Shown in pieces: positions 11,717 through 23,032 of a stretch of DNA of 64,000 nt. Below the pieces are notes generated by a model. It was not told where the DNA came from. It saw only the letters and a list, made by a program, of their open reading frames with translations, and did not search any database. Made by a program: the position numbers and the translations under genes. This stretch comes from Talinum fruticosum (Eukaryota; Streptophyta; Magnoliopsida; Caryophyllales; Talinaceae), in NCBI GenBank assembly GCA_021018815.1, contig JAITYX010000088.1, positions 1,649,501 through 1,713,500 of the forward strand. The letters run 5' to 3'. Position 1 is the first letter of the stretch; each line of letters starts with the position of its first letter.

Positions 11717-11730
11717 GGCGCTATTTATAG
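11717..11730 (-). promoter_or_regulatory. TATA box upstream of E2 env-like gene
   Basis: Minus-strand CTATAAATAGCGCC, identical in core to that of E1, 245 bp before the env-like start. Confidence 0.6.
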
Positions 11731-12135
11731 GAAAAAGTAATCATCCTTCAACGCAACACTTGTTTGTATCCGTTCGACTCAGCCTCTTTCATCGAGTCAC
11801 CTCGGACCGGTGTGACGGTTCTTTTCTCAATAGTTCAAATTAGAGCGGTTTGACTTCCAACGGCTAGAAGTCCGATCACAGCGAGCGAGAGAGAGAAGAA
11901 GATTTTTAAAAAAGTTCTGAAATTCTCCACTCATCTAGAGATGATTCCAGAGATTTGATGTCCACTTTTCTCAACGTCCGTGTTTGACTCGGATATGTTT
12001 TCCGAGTGACTCGAAACAAAAAATAAAACTATCATCTCAGTATCACGAATTCAACCGAACAAATGGTTATTAAAGATTTGAACGCACAAAACACATAATC
12101 ATGCAATGAAAGTTGTCACATAAGAAAGCACATAA
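11731..12135 (-). other. E2 spacer between pol and env-like gene
   Basis: Non-coding, collinear with E1 3160-3550. It carries a short GA repeat at about 11883-11900. No gene is visible. Confidence 0.55.
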
Positions 12136-15100
12136 TTATGCATTTAACATTCCAAGTTCATTCCTAATGAAACAGAACCGATCTTCACCAAGAGGCTTAG
12201 TAAAGATATCAGCTAATTGAAGATTAGTAGGAATGAATTCAAGTTCGATATCACCTTTCTCGTAATGTTCTCTCAAGAAATGATACCCGACCTTAATGTG
12301 TTTTGTTTTTGAGTGCTCGAACCGGATTTTTGGTGATGCTCATTGCACTTTGATTATCACACTTGATTGGAACCGATTTGAAGGCAAGTCCAAGATCTCT
12401 CAAGTGTTGCTTTATCCACAAAATCTATGCACAGCATGCTCCAGCTGCAATATACTCGACTTTAGCAGTTGATAGAGCTAATGAGTTTTGCTTCTTTGAG
12501 TGCCAAGATATTAAGGATTGACCTGAAATTGGCACGCTCTTGAAGTGCTCTTTCTATCAACTTTGTATCCAGTGTAATCCGCATCTAAGTATCCCATGAG
12601 GTCGAGTTCCGAGTCTCTTGAGTACCATAGACCTAAGTTCCGAGTCCCCGCAAGATATCTCGAATATTCGCTTCACCGCAGTGAGATGTGATTCTTTTGG
12701 ATTAGCTTGGAATCTTGCGCATAAACAAACGCCGAACATTATATCTCGGCCGACTGGAAGTAAGATATAGTAAAGATCCAATCATACCTCAATAGAGTTT
12801 CGATCTATCGCCTTACCTTTCTCGTCCGAGTCAAGTTTTATACTCGTTGCTCATGGGTGTAGCTGCGTGCTTTGCATCTTGGAGATTGTATTTCTTAAGC
12901 AGCTCCTTGATATACTTTGATTGATGGACATAGATTCCATCTTTGTCTTATTTGATTTGTAGACCAAGGAAGAAATTGAGTTCTCCCATCATACTCATTT
13001 GGAATTCCCGACTCATTAACTCGAGAAAATTCTTGCACAGAATTTCATTAATTGCTCCAAAAATTATATCATCAACATAGATTTGAACAATAAGGAAATC
13101 TTTCCCTTGGTTTTTATAAAGAGGGTCTTGTCGATCCGAGCTCTTCTAAAATCATTTTGAACCAAGAAATTGCTTAGTCTTTCATACCAAGCTCGGGAGC
13201 TTGTTTAAGACCATAAAGAGCTTTTTGAAGTCCGAAAACATGATTTGGAAATTCTGTGTTTTCAAACCCGGGAGGTTGCTCGACATAAACTTCCTCTTCA
13301 ATAAAACCATTGAGAAATGCACACTTAACATCCATTTGATATAAATTGATACTCATGCTGGATGCAAATGCCAACAATATTCTAATGGCTTCAATTCTTG
13401 CAACAGGTGCAAAGGTTTCCCCACAATCAATCCCTTCTTCTTGATTGTACCCTTGAGCCACAAGTCTAGCCTTGTTTCGACTACCAACCCACCTTCATCC
13501 AGTTTGTTCTTGAAAACCCATTTGGTTCCTATGACTGGGTGGTCGAAGGTCGTTTGGTCGGAGTCCGGACTTGGTTTCTTTCGAATTGATTGAGTTCCTC
13601 TTGTATGGCCTCTACCTATTCAGGTTCATTTAGGGCCTCTAGTGCATTTTCGGGTTCGATTAATGAAATGAATGCAGTGAATGCACATAGATTATGTAGA
13701 GAGGAACGAGTTCTTACCCCACTCTTGATATCGGATGATATGTTTTCTAGTGGGTGACTGGAAGCATACTTGAAAGCTCTACCTGTTCTCCGATTCACCA
13801 GATTTGTAGGCTGAACCGCTTGATCTTCGAAGCTTGGTCCGAGTGATCGGTTTGTTCTTCAACATTTTGAGCGGGTTCTTGAATTGTCTCATTCCGAGTT
13901 ACTTCGTTACGAGTGACTTCATTCCGAGTCGGTTAAGTTTGAATCTCGGCGATTCATGTTCATCACTATCATCATTTCTGCCGAGCTTCGGATCCGAGTG
14001 TGAAGACTCACTTGGTTTTTCCTGTTTAAGCTCATCAAACACAACATGGATGCTTTCTTCCACTTTGTTGGTTCTCTTATTGAAAATGCGATAAGCTTTA
14101 CTATGAGAAGAATAACCTAGAAAGATACCTTCATCTCGACCGAGCATCAAACTTGGTCGAGTGATCCTTACCATTGTTATGAACAAAACACTTACATCCA
14201 AATGGTTTGAATTAGGAAATATTTGGTTTCTTCCCTTTGTAGAGCTCATAAGGTGTTCTCTTCAGAATGGGTCGGATGAGGCATCTATTCGAGTGTAGTT
14301 GGTCGTGTTGATCGCCTCGACCTGTAAATAGTAAGGTAAGTTGTGCTCAATCATCATTATTCTTGCTATTTCTTCAAGAGTTCTGTTCTTTCTCTCCACT
14401 ACTCCATTTTGTTGAGGAGTTCGGGCGCCGAGAAGTTGTGAGAGATTCCATTCTTGTCGCAAAACTCGAGAATTCCGAGTAGTCAAACTCTCTTCCATGA
14501 TCGGCTTTGATTCTCCGAATCCGAGTCCGAGACTCAACTTGGAATTTTCTCGTAGAGCTTGCTGAACTCCTTGAATGCTTAATTTTTGTGCTTAAGAAAA
14601 CACACCCGGGTAAATTGTGAATAATCATCAATAATAACAAGTATATATGATTTACCTCCGAGGCTCTTAACGAGGATTTCGCCACATAAGTCCATATGTA
14701 GCAGCTCAAGCACTTTGGATGTGGAAACTTTCTTCGAGAGATTTGAATGATGATCCGATTTGTTTCCCTCTTGCGCACGCTTCACAAACTTTATCTTTCT
14801 CAAAAGCGCAGCTTAGGTAAACCCCTAACCGGACCATGAGATGCCAATTTCTTAATAGTATGCATGCTAATATAGCGTAATCTATGATGCCATGTCCATG
14901 AGTCATCATGAAGAGATGCTTTTAAACAAGATAAATTATGACTCGGGTCGAGAGAGGAATAATATAAGTGTTACCCGATCTTTTACCCGAGAGTTTAATC
15001 TCCTTTGTGGTATCATCGAAATGTAACAGTTTGTCCGAGTAAATCTCACCTCTTGACCTTTATCACATAATTGAGAGATGCTTGAGCAGATTGTACTTTA

Positions 15101-15330
15101 GTGCTTTGACAAGGTAAACCTGGGCTGACCAGATTGCTTCCCATTCTAACCTTGCCTATCCCAACTATCTTGCCTTTGCTGTCATCTCCAAAAGTGACTT
15201 TTCCTCCTTTGTACTCTTCTCACTAAGAAAAGAGTCCCGAGTCTCCCGACATGTGGTGTGAGCATCCACTGTCCAGGTACCAGTGTCCTTTTGCTCTTTT
15301 CGAGTACCCTGCAAAACAGAGACAATCTAA
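12136..15330 (-). pseudogene. pol: copia pol of E2 (protease, integrase, RT, RNase H; broken)
   Basis: Minus-strand polyprotein remnant. Protease active-site block WYLDSGCSHHMSGD is at about 15242-15286. Integrase spans about 13990-14810 (DYSQFTRVCFLKHKN, TPQQNGVVERKNRTL, DEGIFLGYSSHSKAYRIF). RT spans about 12800-13560 ([40 protein letters not shown]). RNase H lies at 12136-12780. Frame breaks include CCCGAGCTTGG at 13189-13202, where the family codes for APRAWYE, and TTCGAGATATCTT-type at 12652-12668. It continues upstream into gag. Confidence 0.9.
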
Positions 15331-17131
15331 CCCTTCTCACTTCCTCTAACAAACCCAGGTAACATTCTTTACTCGTGGTCCTTTTCGAGGAACAAGGTTT
15401 TTCGAACCCGATTTGAATGACTTTGGGCTTGGTCCGATTCTCGAGTCTTACGTGTAGAGAACCGAGTCCGTATCTCTTTCTTTTGAAAAACTTTTCCTTT
15501 GGGAGCTGGAGATGATGGTTTCTTCTTGTAAACTAATCTGGACTTAGTTCTCCTTTCATTTTTATGAATAGGACCATGCATAGCTTTCCGAACTTTATAG
15601 TTCGGGAATCATTTTAAAAGCTCCGAGTAGGAATTGGATTCCTCCTCTTTGTTGAAACCAAGACCTTCCTTTCGAAGGAGACACATTGGGATCCTAAGAG
15701 CATGTTAAGGTTTTTCCGACCTTGAGTGAATTTTAAAACAAGGTCTTGAGACTCATTGTGCTTTTGCTTTAGCCGCTCATTTTCTCTTCGAGTAACTCGG
15801 ACTCGGTCTCATTGGATTGAGCACTAGTCTTGAGTTCTCTCGAGTGTAAGTCTAAGTTTTTCCAATTCATTTTTCAAAGAAATGCTATCGGAGGAAATTA
15901 ACTCAAGTTGTTCTTTGAAACGAGAAGAATCGAATTGGACTTTTCTTCCAAAGTGAAAATATACTTGGCTAGATCAGCTTTGGAGAATTTGAGGAAGTAT
16001 TCAATTACCTCTTGAGGATTTGTTTCCTCACTGTCCGAGTCCGAGTCCGACTCTACTTCAACTTCCGAGTCGAGATTGCCATCGGACATTTTGAATCATC
16101 CGAGTCCTCGTCATCTTCGATGAGTCCTCATCACTCCATGTGGCCATCATGGCCCTTTTCTTCTTTCTCGTCCCTTTTTCTCTTTGGACGAGTCTTTGAC
16201 TATGTGATCTTTCTCTGCCACATTCAAAACAGACTGAGTTTTTAGTCAAAGAAAACTTTGCGAGGAGAAGAGTATTTACCTTTCCTGTCCTTCTTGTCCC
16301 TTTTGTAGAACTCTTCTTTTGGCTTCTTATCCCATCTTTTGTGCTTCATCATTCTCTTGAAGCCTCTCGCAATCAGTTCCATGGGATCCTCTTCGAGTCG
16401 GAGGAACTCATATCGGCTTCTCTCGGTTTCGAGGCTTTTAGCGCTATGTTCTTTTTAGTGCTACCCTCGGCATCCTCCTCTTCCGGGTGGATTTCATGAG
16501 TAAGAAGCTTCCCAATGAGCTCGTCCGGCTTTAGAAGTGATAAGTCCTCGAGCCTCTTCTATGGGAGTCACCTTGGGACCCCATCTTCTCTTGGGTAGAC
16601 TTCGAGTAATTTTACGCACATTTCCTCGTGGGAAATTTTCTTACCCAGAGATTTGAGATTGTTGGTAATCTCGGTGAATCGAATGAACATCCGAGTGATG
16701 TTTTCTTCGGCTCCATCTTGAATAGCTCATATTTATGAAGATGCTGGCTTATCTTCGCTTGGCCGACCTGACTTGTACCTTCGTAAGTGTTGACCAGGGT
16801 GTCCCACACTTCTTTGGCGGAGTCACGAGCGGATACTCGATTGTATTCTTCCGAGCTGATGGCGCACATCGGAATGTTCATTGCCTTGAATTCTTTCGAA
16901 CTTCTTTGCTTCACCTAGAGAAAACTCGACCTTTGTCTTAGGAACGAGTCTAAATTCTTCCGTCTTCATGGGAATGTAGTTTCCTTTTTGTATGATGTCC
17001 CAAACATCTTCATCATGACCCAGGAGGAAACATTCCATGAGTTTCTTCCATTGCATGAAATTTGATCCTTTGAATTTTGGTGGTCTGCTGGAAGATCTTC
17101 CTTCATCGAACTCTCCGTTGTTCCGAGCCAT
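15331..17131 (-). pseudogene. gag: copia gag of E2 (broken)
   Basis: Structural protein of the particle. The start MARNNGEFDEGRSSSRPPKF (minus from 17131) leads to FKGSNFMQWKKLMECFLLG, the usual gag N-terminal block. It is followed by MCAISSEEYNRVSARDSA and TYEGTSQVGQAKISQHLHKY. A zinc-knuckle region (about 16180-16230) begins CFECG but loses frame at GGACGAGTC (16186-16194); E4 reads GGACAGTC at the same site and keeps the knuckle. Acidic and coiled segments follow (15898-16089). Frame losses at TTCGAAAG (16892-16904) and CCGAAG (16704-16714) are also at predicted CAG sites. Confidence 0.85.
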
Positions 17132-17179
17132 TTGATCTTTAGACCTTTGGATGGTTAGATCCTTTACGAAAGGGTAGGC

Positions 17180-17191
17180 TCGATACCAATT
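17180..17191 (-). promoter_or_regulatory. primer-binding site of E2
   Basis: Minus-strand TTGGTATCGAGC directly follows the 5' LTR end. It resembles the initiator-methionine tRNA site TGGTATCAGAGC used by most plant copia elements, but reads CG where CAG is expected. E4 has the same variant at 24521-24533. Confidence 0.75.
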
Positions 17192-18798
17192 GAAGGTTTG
17201 CTCTGGGAGAGACCGAATCACCCTAAGGGGGTTGAATAGGGTGGTGGAAGATTTTTCGAAAATCAAACACTTTTGATCAAGGCGTATACAGAGGCGGATT
17301 TTGAGTCCGAAATGGGGTCGAAAAGTATCTACTCGAATTGCGAGTAAAGAGTAACTTAGCGGATAAATCCGAAACTTTGACTCTATCCGAGTCTAGAATG
17401 TACTTAGAAAGTGAAAACACAGAAAGTATGTGGAAACCCTCATGGGGCGAGAAAACCACGGACCGTGCTAATCCAAGCACGAAGTCAAATCCACTATTTT
17501 GAGTCTACAAAATACCGTAGATCGACCGAACTCGAGTTGCTCCCTTATACAACTCTTTACAAGTTTTTCCTAGACTCGTAAATTCCCTTATCCGATCTAG
17601 TACTTCCTACCCGAGATAACCCTTACAGCTAGGGACAACCGAGCTGAGTTAACCCTTACAGCTCGGTCAAGGGACCTTACTTAGACAAGTAAGAAAGAGA
17701 GTGTTCGTAACTAAGTACAAGACCTTACAACTCGGAATATAATGAGTTATAGAGTGGGAGTTGTAAGTAGAAGATTGAGAATGAATACAAAGACTTTGCT
17801 TAAGTATATGTATTAACAATAGGTTCGGCAATCTTCAAGTCTTGAGAGTTGGCTTCTATTTATAGATGACCAAGCAAAGCATAGCCGTTGAGTCCATCTT
17901 CCGACTCGGGGTCCTTTGTGACCGTTGTTAAGAACTTTCCGAGTCACTCGGAAAGTATCCGTTGAGATATGAACGGTTGGACAACGGTTCCTAACTCCTT
18001 TGGAAGTCCCAAAACCACTTGCGGTGTCTTGAAAGATAAGGTGGAAACCACCGTTAAGCTTAGCGTTTCGGTTTTCCGATTTGGAAACGAGATAGCCCCG
18101 ACACAATCTTTTTGGGCTAGGTCGGAGAATGGGAAAAGCCATGTCTCGTTGATGATTTGACGTTTTGAAGCCGGTTACTTTTGTATTTCAAAAGTGTATC
18201 CTCGTTTGAATCACCTACAAAAGTAAATCAAATTGGTTCTCAAAGTAAAAAATACTTCGGTCCAAGATTACACACGAGATAATAATATAATTAAGATAAT
18301 TAATTGACTAATTATCCGAGTTAGAAAAAGAATGGAATTTTCCGAGTCTAATATCCATGAAACTCAAAATTCCATCCGAGTTAGTCTAAGCGAGAATCAA
18401 GTTACATAGAGAACATCGAGTGAAATAAACTTGATTTAGACTAAGCGTGGTTCGGACTAGAAGTGCTGACTATAATAGAATAGAACCCGTAATATGAAGT
18501 CGGACTCGAGTGCGGTTATGCGAATACTAGTCAATTGAACATGCGATAATTCTAAGTGATGAGAGACTCGGAACCGGGTGTACGATAGTAAGTTCGGATA
18601 TGTTTTCCGAGTCTCACAGAGACAAGTAGGAATACATGAAATAAAATGCTATATCACTTAGAGGAAATACTATATCACTCGTAAAAGTTTCTAAGGTCTA
18701 GAGAATGACTTGGAATCAAAACTCTATAAGTGAGAAAACCTTATACCCGATTCCTTTGGTAGAACTCGGAAATGTGTGGAGTAGAGTCCGAGTCTTCA
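17192..18798 (-). repeat. 5' LTR of E2
   Basis: 1607-bp LTR with plus-strand ends TGAAGG and CTTCA. Minus TATA box CTATAAATAGAAG is at about 17853-17866. It pairs with 7796-9398. Confidence 0.93.
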
Positions 18799-18803
18799 AT
18801 CTC
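18799..18803. repeat. target site duplication ATCTC (right) of E2
   Basis: Exact match to 7791-7795. E3 sequence resumes at 18804. Confidence 0.93.
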
Positions 18804-18982
18804 TAGATCGGTGCGGAATTTCAGAAATTTCTTTTAAAATCTCTCTCTGTTTCTCTCTCTCGCGCTCATCGATCGGAGACAAGCACTGAAATTCTAACCG
18901 TTGGAGAGCGGAACAGCTTACACCGGTCCGAGACGACCGTTGAAGAGTTGGGTCAAAATGAATACTCGAAGGATAATTCTTT

Positions 18983-18995
18983 CTCTATAAATTGC
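18983..18995 (+). promoter_or_regulatory. TATA box upstream of E3 env-like gene
   Basis: CTCTATAAATTGC, 250-260 bp before the ATG at 19243, at the position of the E1 and E2 boxes. A CT-rich tract (about 19170-19215) follows. Confidence 0.6.
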
Positions 18996-19242
18996 ATCCT
19001 TTTTCTTTCATTTCGCTACTTCACTCTCTGCATACACTAGCTCTCGCTTACTACATCTTGAGCAAGTTTACTTGTTTTCGAAGAATGAACCATCTCTCTC
19101 AAGCTCTAGGAAAGAAATCTCAAGTAAGCACCGATTGCTCTCAGCTCTCTTTCTACTCTTTCATTTTCTTTTTACTCTCTCTCTCTCTCCGAGCTATCTC
19201 TCTCTCTCTCAAAGTTCATCTTCTCTCTTTTCTTATTCAAAC

Positions 19243-20952
19243 ATGCCAAAAGAGGTTCCCACTCGGACTTTCTTGGTTCCGCAACCGAGAAACCTCGAAC
19301 AAAAAGCCAAGAGTGTCCTTCCGACCCCTCTAAAATCATTGTCACCCAACACCTAACGTTGGATGACAAATTCTTTCCAACCACTAAGTTTTCGTGGTTA
19401 AACAATATCAAAACAACAGGGGTTTATAATTTCCTCTGTTTCGGTGAGTTCATCTACCCGGAACTCGTTTCGAGTTTTACTCCAACCTCTTCAGCTTTGA
19501 GGGTATACTTACCTCCGAGTTCAAGACGTTGTTGTCCGTTTCAAGGTCTCTCTCCTCCACAGCCTATTCAAAGTATCTTCTCTTTTCCTCAACAGCAACC
19601 CTATACCTTTCAACGAGCTTGTTGATAATTTCTTTGAGAAGTACGTAAAAGAATTTCCCGAGTCACGCAAAACTTCTCGGTGACTCAACCGAAGTCGAAG
19701 CCCATCTTCCGAGTTTCTTGCTGATGAGAACCTTCTTCTCTCAACACTCGAGCAAAGAGAACCCTAACTCTAAGCATCTCAAAGCTCTTTTTATATCCTC
19801 GAGGGCTATGAAGTAGACCTCTTTCCAGCCATAATCTAGCGGATGGCCACTGTGCTAGCTCGGACTCATACTAAGAAATCCACCCCTCTTCCTTTTGGGG
19901 CTCTTCTCACTTTCATTTTCAAGCAATTCAAAGTTCCCCTCCCTTCGGATCCTAACGCTATTTCTAAGGCTGCCATTGTTGTTGGCGTAAAAGAACTCCT
20001 TGGGTATGGATACCAGGAAACCCAACCGGGTGTCTAGGTCCATAGCTCGGAACCGAGGCCACCTTCTCCACCTCAAACTCGGACTCAAACTCAAGCCACT
20101 CTTTCTCTACCTCCTCCACCTAGTGGTGCCTCCACTTTAAGTGTCTCTTAGGTCTTTTCTTCCGCCTTGTCCGCCGCAATCATGGACAAGATCTCCTCTG
20201 TGTCCACTTAACTCAAGGACGCACTCCGGTCATTCAAGAGTGTCCTACAATCAATGACCATCAATCAAAAGACTACTCAATCCCAAATCGGAGAGTAGCA
20301 AGATGTGCTTCTTTAGATGAAGGCACTCGTCAAGGAGCAAAGGAGATGATTGAGCTCCTCTAAGAAAGGTGCTCAAAGGCTGCTCAGGACTCGGGCAACT
20401 TAGATACATCCGAGGAGTCCTCGAGCTCGGCCAAATCCTCCTCTAGGGAGGAAGAAAAGAAGAAGACGAGGAGACTGCGGCTGAGGCAGCTCCTCTCGAA
20501 AAGAAGGAGGAAGGGGAGAAGAAGAAGGGGAGAAGGAAAAAGAAGGGGATGAAGAGGAAGAAGAAGCAGCAGAAGCGGCAGAGGGACAAGGTGCTCTAGC
20601 CCTCAAGCCGGGACCGATCGGCTCGGACAGTAGTCCGAGTAGGTTAGAAGGCCCCGCCGACAAAGGTTAGTCGACAGCTCTCCAATCCGAGCAAGCACCT
20701 CCCTCGGTCGAGTTCCAAGAGGATGAACCTTTGGACAACCTCATTCTAGGTCAGCCACTCGGAGTTGAGCCCGTCTCGGAGATCCCGGTGCTGCCCTCGC
20801 CTCGATCTTCAACATCATCATGCTCTTACCAGCGCAGGCGCATCTGCTCGTTCCTCCTCCTCGACTCAGATCGCTCCTTCCCCACCATCTTAAAATTTAT
20901 TTTATTGTTTTTACTTTATTGTGGTCCGGACATACAAATTGTATCTTCTTGA
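19243..20952 (+). pseudogene. env-like ORF of copia element E3 (broken)
   Basis: Plus-strand copy of the extra gene. It starts MPKEVPTRTFLVPQPRN, then LTLDDKFFPTTKFSWL (about 19350-19405), VYNFLCFGEFIYPELVS, GYEVDLFPA near 19800, and PLPFGALLTFIFKQFKVPL (about 19885-19940). A segment with MDKISS and repeated frame changes follows, then a K/E-rich low-complexity part (20450-20600) and a serine-rich tail ending SSTSSCSYQRRR. At least four frame changes are seen. The function of this family is not known. Confidence 0.75.
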
Positions 20953-21456
20953 TACATTCTTCCTCTTTTTTTGGCTGAAAGGCAAGGGGGAGAATAGTTA
21001 AAAAATTTGTTGTCTTGTTTAGGGGAGTTTTCTCTCACCCTTTTGTGTATATATCTTTTCTATGTGAATATTAATGAAGTTTCTATTTCGTGCGTATTTC
21101 ATTCTCAATATAACTCGTTTTCGAGTTTCAATTTCTTTTCCGAGTTCATCTTGCCCTAATTTATCAACTCAATTAAATATTATTTTCTCCTGCTCCGATC
21201 TATCAACTCGGTTAATTTGTTCTTCTTCCGATATAAGCAATACTCTAAGTTCGATTCACTTCATTTCTAAGCGATATTTCAGCTTTTAGCTCGATGCAAT
21301 CCAAGTTTAATTGCTCCGATAAAATCTAAGTTTGAATCACTCTAGATATTTTATACGATTTTATCTCTCGTACTCGACATATTCTTTGAGAAAGAATGAA
21401 AACTCGGGGCTATAACACTAATAAAGTTTCTATCCGAGTAAAGAATGCCTTTCATC
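20953..21456 (+). other. E3 3' untranslated internal region
   Basis: Non-coding stretch with purine tracts AAGGGGGAGAA and AGGGGAG (about 20980-21032) matching E1 and E2. No gene is visible. Confidence 0.6.
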
Positions 21457-21469
21457 AAAAAGGGGAGAT
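21457..21469 (+). promoter_or_regulatory. polypurine tract of E3
   Basis: AAAAAGGGGAGAT abuts the LTR start TGAAGACTTAG. Confidence 0.88.
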
Positions 21470-23032
21470 TGAAGACTTAGACTTTGCATGTATAACATTC
21501 TAAGTACTATCAAGGAATCAGGTACAAACTTCATCTCTTGTAAGTTTTGATTTCAAGTCATTCTAAGTGCTATAGAAACTTTTACGAGTGATACGTAAAT
21601 TTCTCCGAGTGTTACGTAAACTATTGCATAGGTTTTCATTTGTTTCGATCGACTCGTAAAGCATACCCTTGCTCATCAATTCACATTTGTAATTCTGAAT
21701 CATTCGGACAACACTCAGATTTGTCGCATGTTCAAACACTCGCTCTAACACGTTTAAACTCGGGTTTGACTTCATATTCTAAGTTCGGGTGAATTACGGC
21801 GTTAATTCATCTCTTCTAGTCGACTTGTTTTGTTTGAACTATGTTTGTCTAGATCAAGTATTCTTATTCTGATATTCTTTATCTAAATTGATCTTTCTCC
21901 GGATCGACTCGGATGGAATTTGAGTATAATGAATATTAGACTCAGAAAATTCCATTATTTTCCGACTCGGATAATTATGCACTTATTTATCGTAATTAAA
22001 TAATTATCTCGTATCTAATCTTAGACCAAAGTATTTTATACTTTGAGAACCAAAATTGATTTACTTTTGTAGGTTATTTAAATGAGGTTATCCTACTTTA
22101 AATTACAAAAGTAACCGGCTTCAAGATGTCGGATCATCGGTAGACAAGGCCTTTTCTACTTTCGACCAAGGCCTCGACACTCGTGTCGGGGTTATTTGTT
22201 TCAAAAATTAGAAATCTTCAACGCTAAGCTTAACGGTGGTTTCCACCCTACATTTCGAGACACCACCAGTGGATTGGGACATTGTAAGGAGTCAAGAGCC
22301 ATTGCACAACGTTCACATCTCAACAGATCTTTTCGAACCACTCGGAAGAACCGTTACAATGGTCATAGAGGACTTCTAATCGGAAGGTGGTCACAGAGGA
22401 CTTCTAATCGAAGGTGGTCACAACGGCTAATCTGCTTGGTCATCTATATATATAAGCCAACTCTCAAGACTTGAAGATTGCTGGAACCATTCTCAATACA
22501 CATACTTAAGCAAAAGTCTTTGTATTCATATTCAATCTTCTACTTACAACTCCAACTCTGTACTTAACATCTTTCCGAGTTGTAAGGTCTTATAATAAGT
22601 CACAAACATTCTTCTTACTTTTTGAGTAAGTTCCCTTAGCTGAGATGTAAGGGTTGACTCAGCTCGGTTGTCCCTAGCTATAAAGGTTACCTCGGTTAGG
22701 AAGTACTAGATCGGATAAGCGAACTTTTGAGTCTAGGAAAGCTTTGTAAGAAATTGTCTAAGGGAGCAATTTTGGTTGAGTTTGTCTACTGCATTTTGTG
22801 GATTCAAAATAGTGGATTTGACTTGGTGCTTGGATTAGCACTGGCCATGGTTTTCCGCCCAGGAGGGTTTCCACATAAATTTTGAGTTCATACTTTTCCG
22901 AGTCCAATCTAGATTCGAGCGAGTCTTAAAGTTTATTTTAAACTTTAATCTTCCATTTATTATTCAAATTTCCTCACCACCCTATTCACCCCCACTCTAG
23001 GGTGACTATGTCTCTCCAAGACCAAACCTTCA
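21470..23032 (+). repeat. 3' LTR of E3
   Basis: 1563-bp LTR, plus orientation, TGAAGAC to CTTCA. TATA-like CTATATATATAAG is at 22443-22455. It includes a local duplication near 22380-22430 (two similar units with GGTGGTCACA). The next bases TCTAA (23033-23037) would be its target duplication, but the partner is lost with the 5' end. Confidence 0.88.

Larger units (their letters stand above)
7796..18798 (-). mobile_element. copia element E2 (SIRE/Maximus-like), two LTRs, 11.0 kb
   Basis: Structurally complete minus-strand element. Parts are 5' LTR 17192-18798, primer site 17180-17191, gag and pol 12136-17131, spacer with TATA box, env-like gene 9859-11479, polypurine tract 9399-9410 and 3' LTR 7796-9398. 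Both LTRs are about 1605 bp, and the 5-bp flanks match. The first base of the 3' LTR outer end is C instead of T. The coding capacity is broken by frameshifts, many at C-A-G or C-T-G sites. It is the youngest insertion in this nest because it splits E3. Confidence 0.93.
6822..23032 (+). mobile_element. copia element E3, 5'-truncated, split by E2
   Basis: Plus-strand copia element of the same family. The parts are RT end and RNase H (6822-7592), spacer (7593-7795 continuing at 18804), env-like gene (19243-20952), polypurine tract (21457-21469) and 3' LTR (21470-23032). The 5' LTR, gag, protease, integrase and most of RT are absent. Element E2 plus its 5-bp duplication interrupts it between 7795 and 18804. 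Joining the flanks restores the spacer as read uninterrupted in E1 near 3330-3370. Confidence 0.88.
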
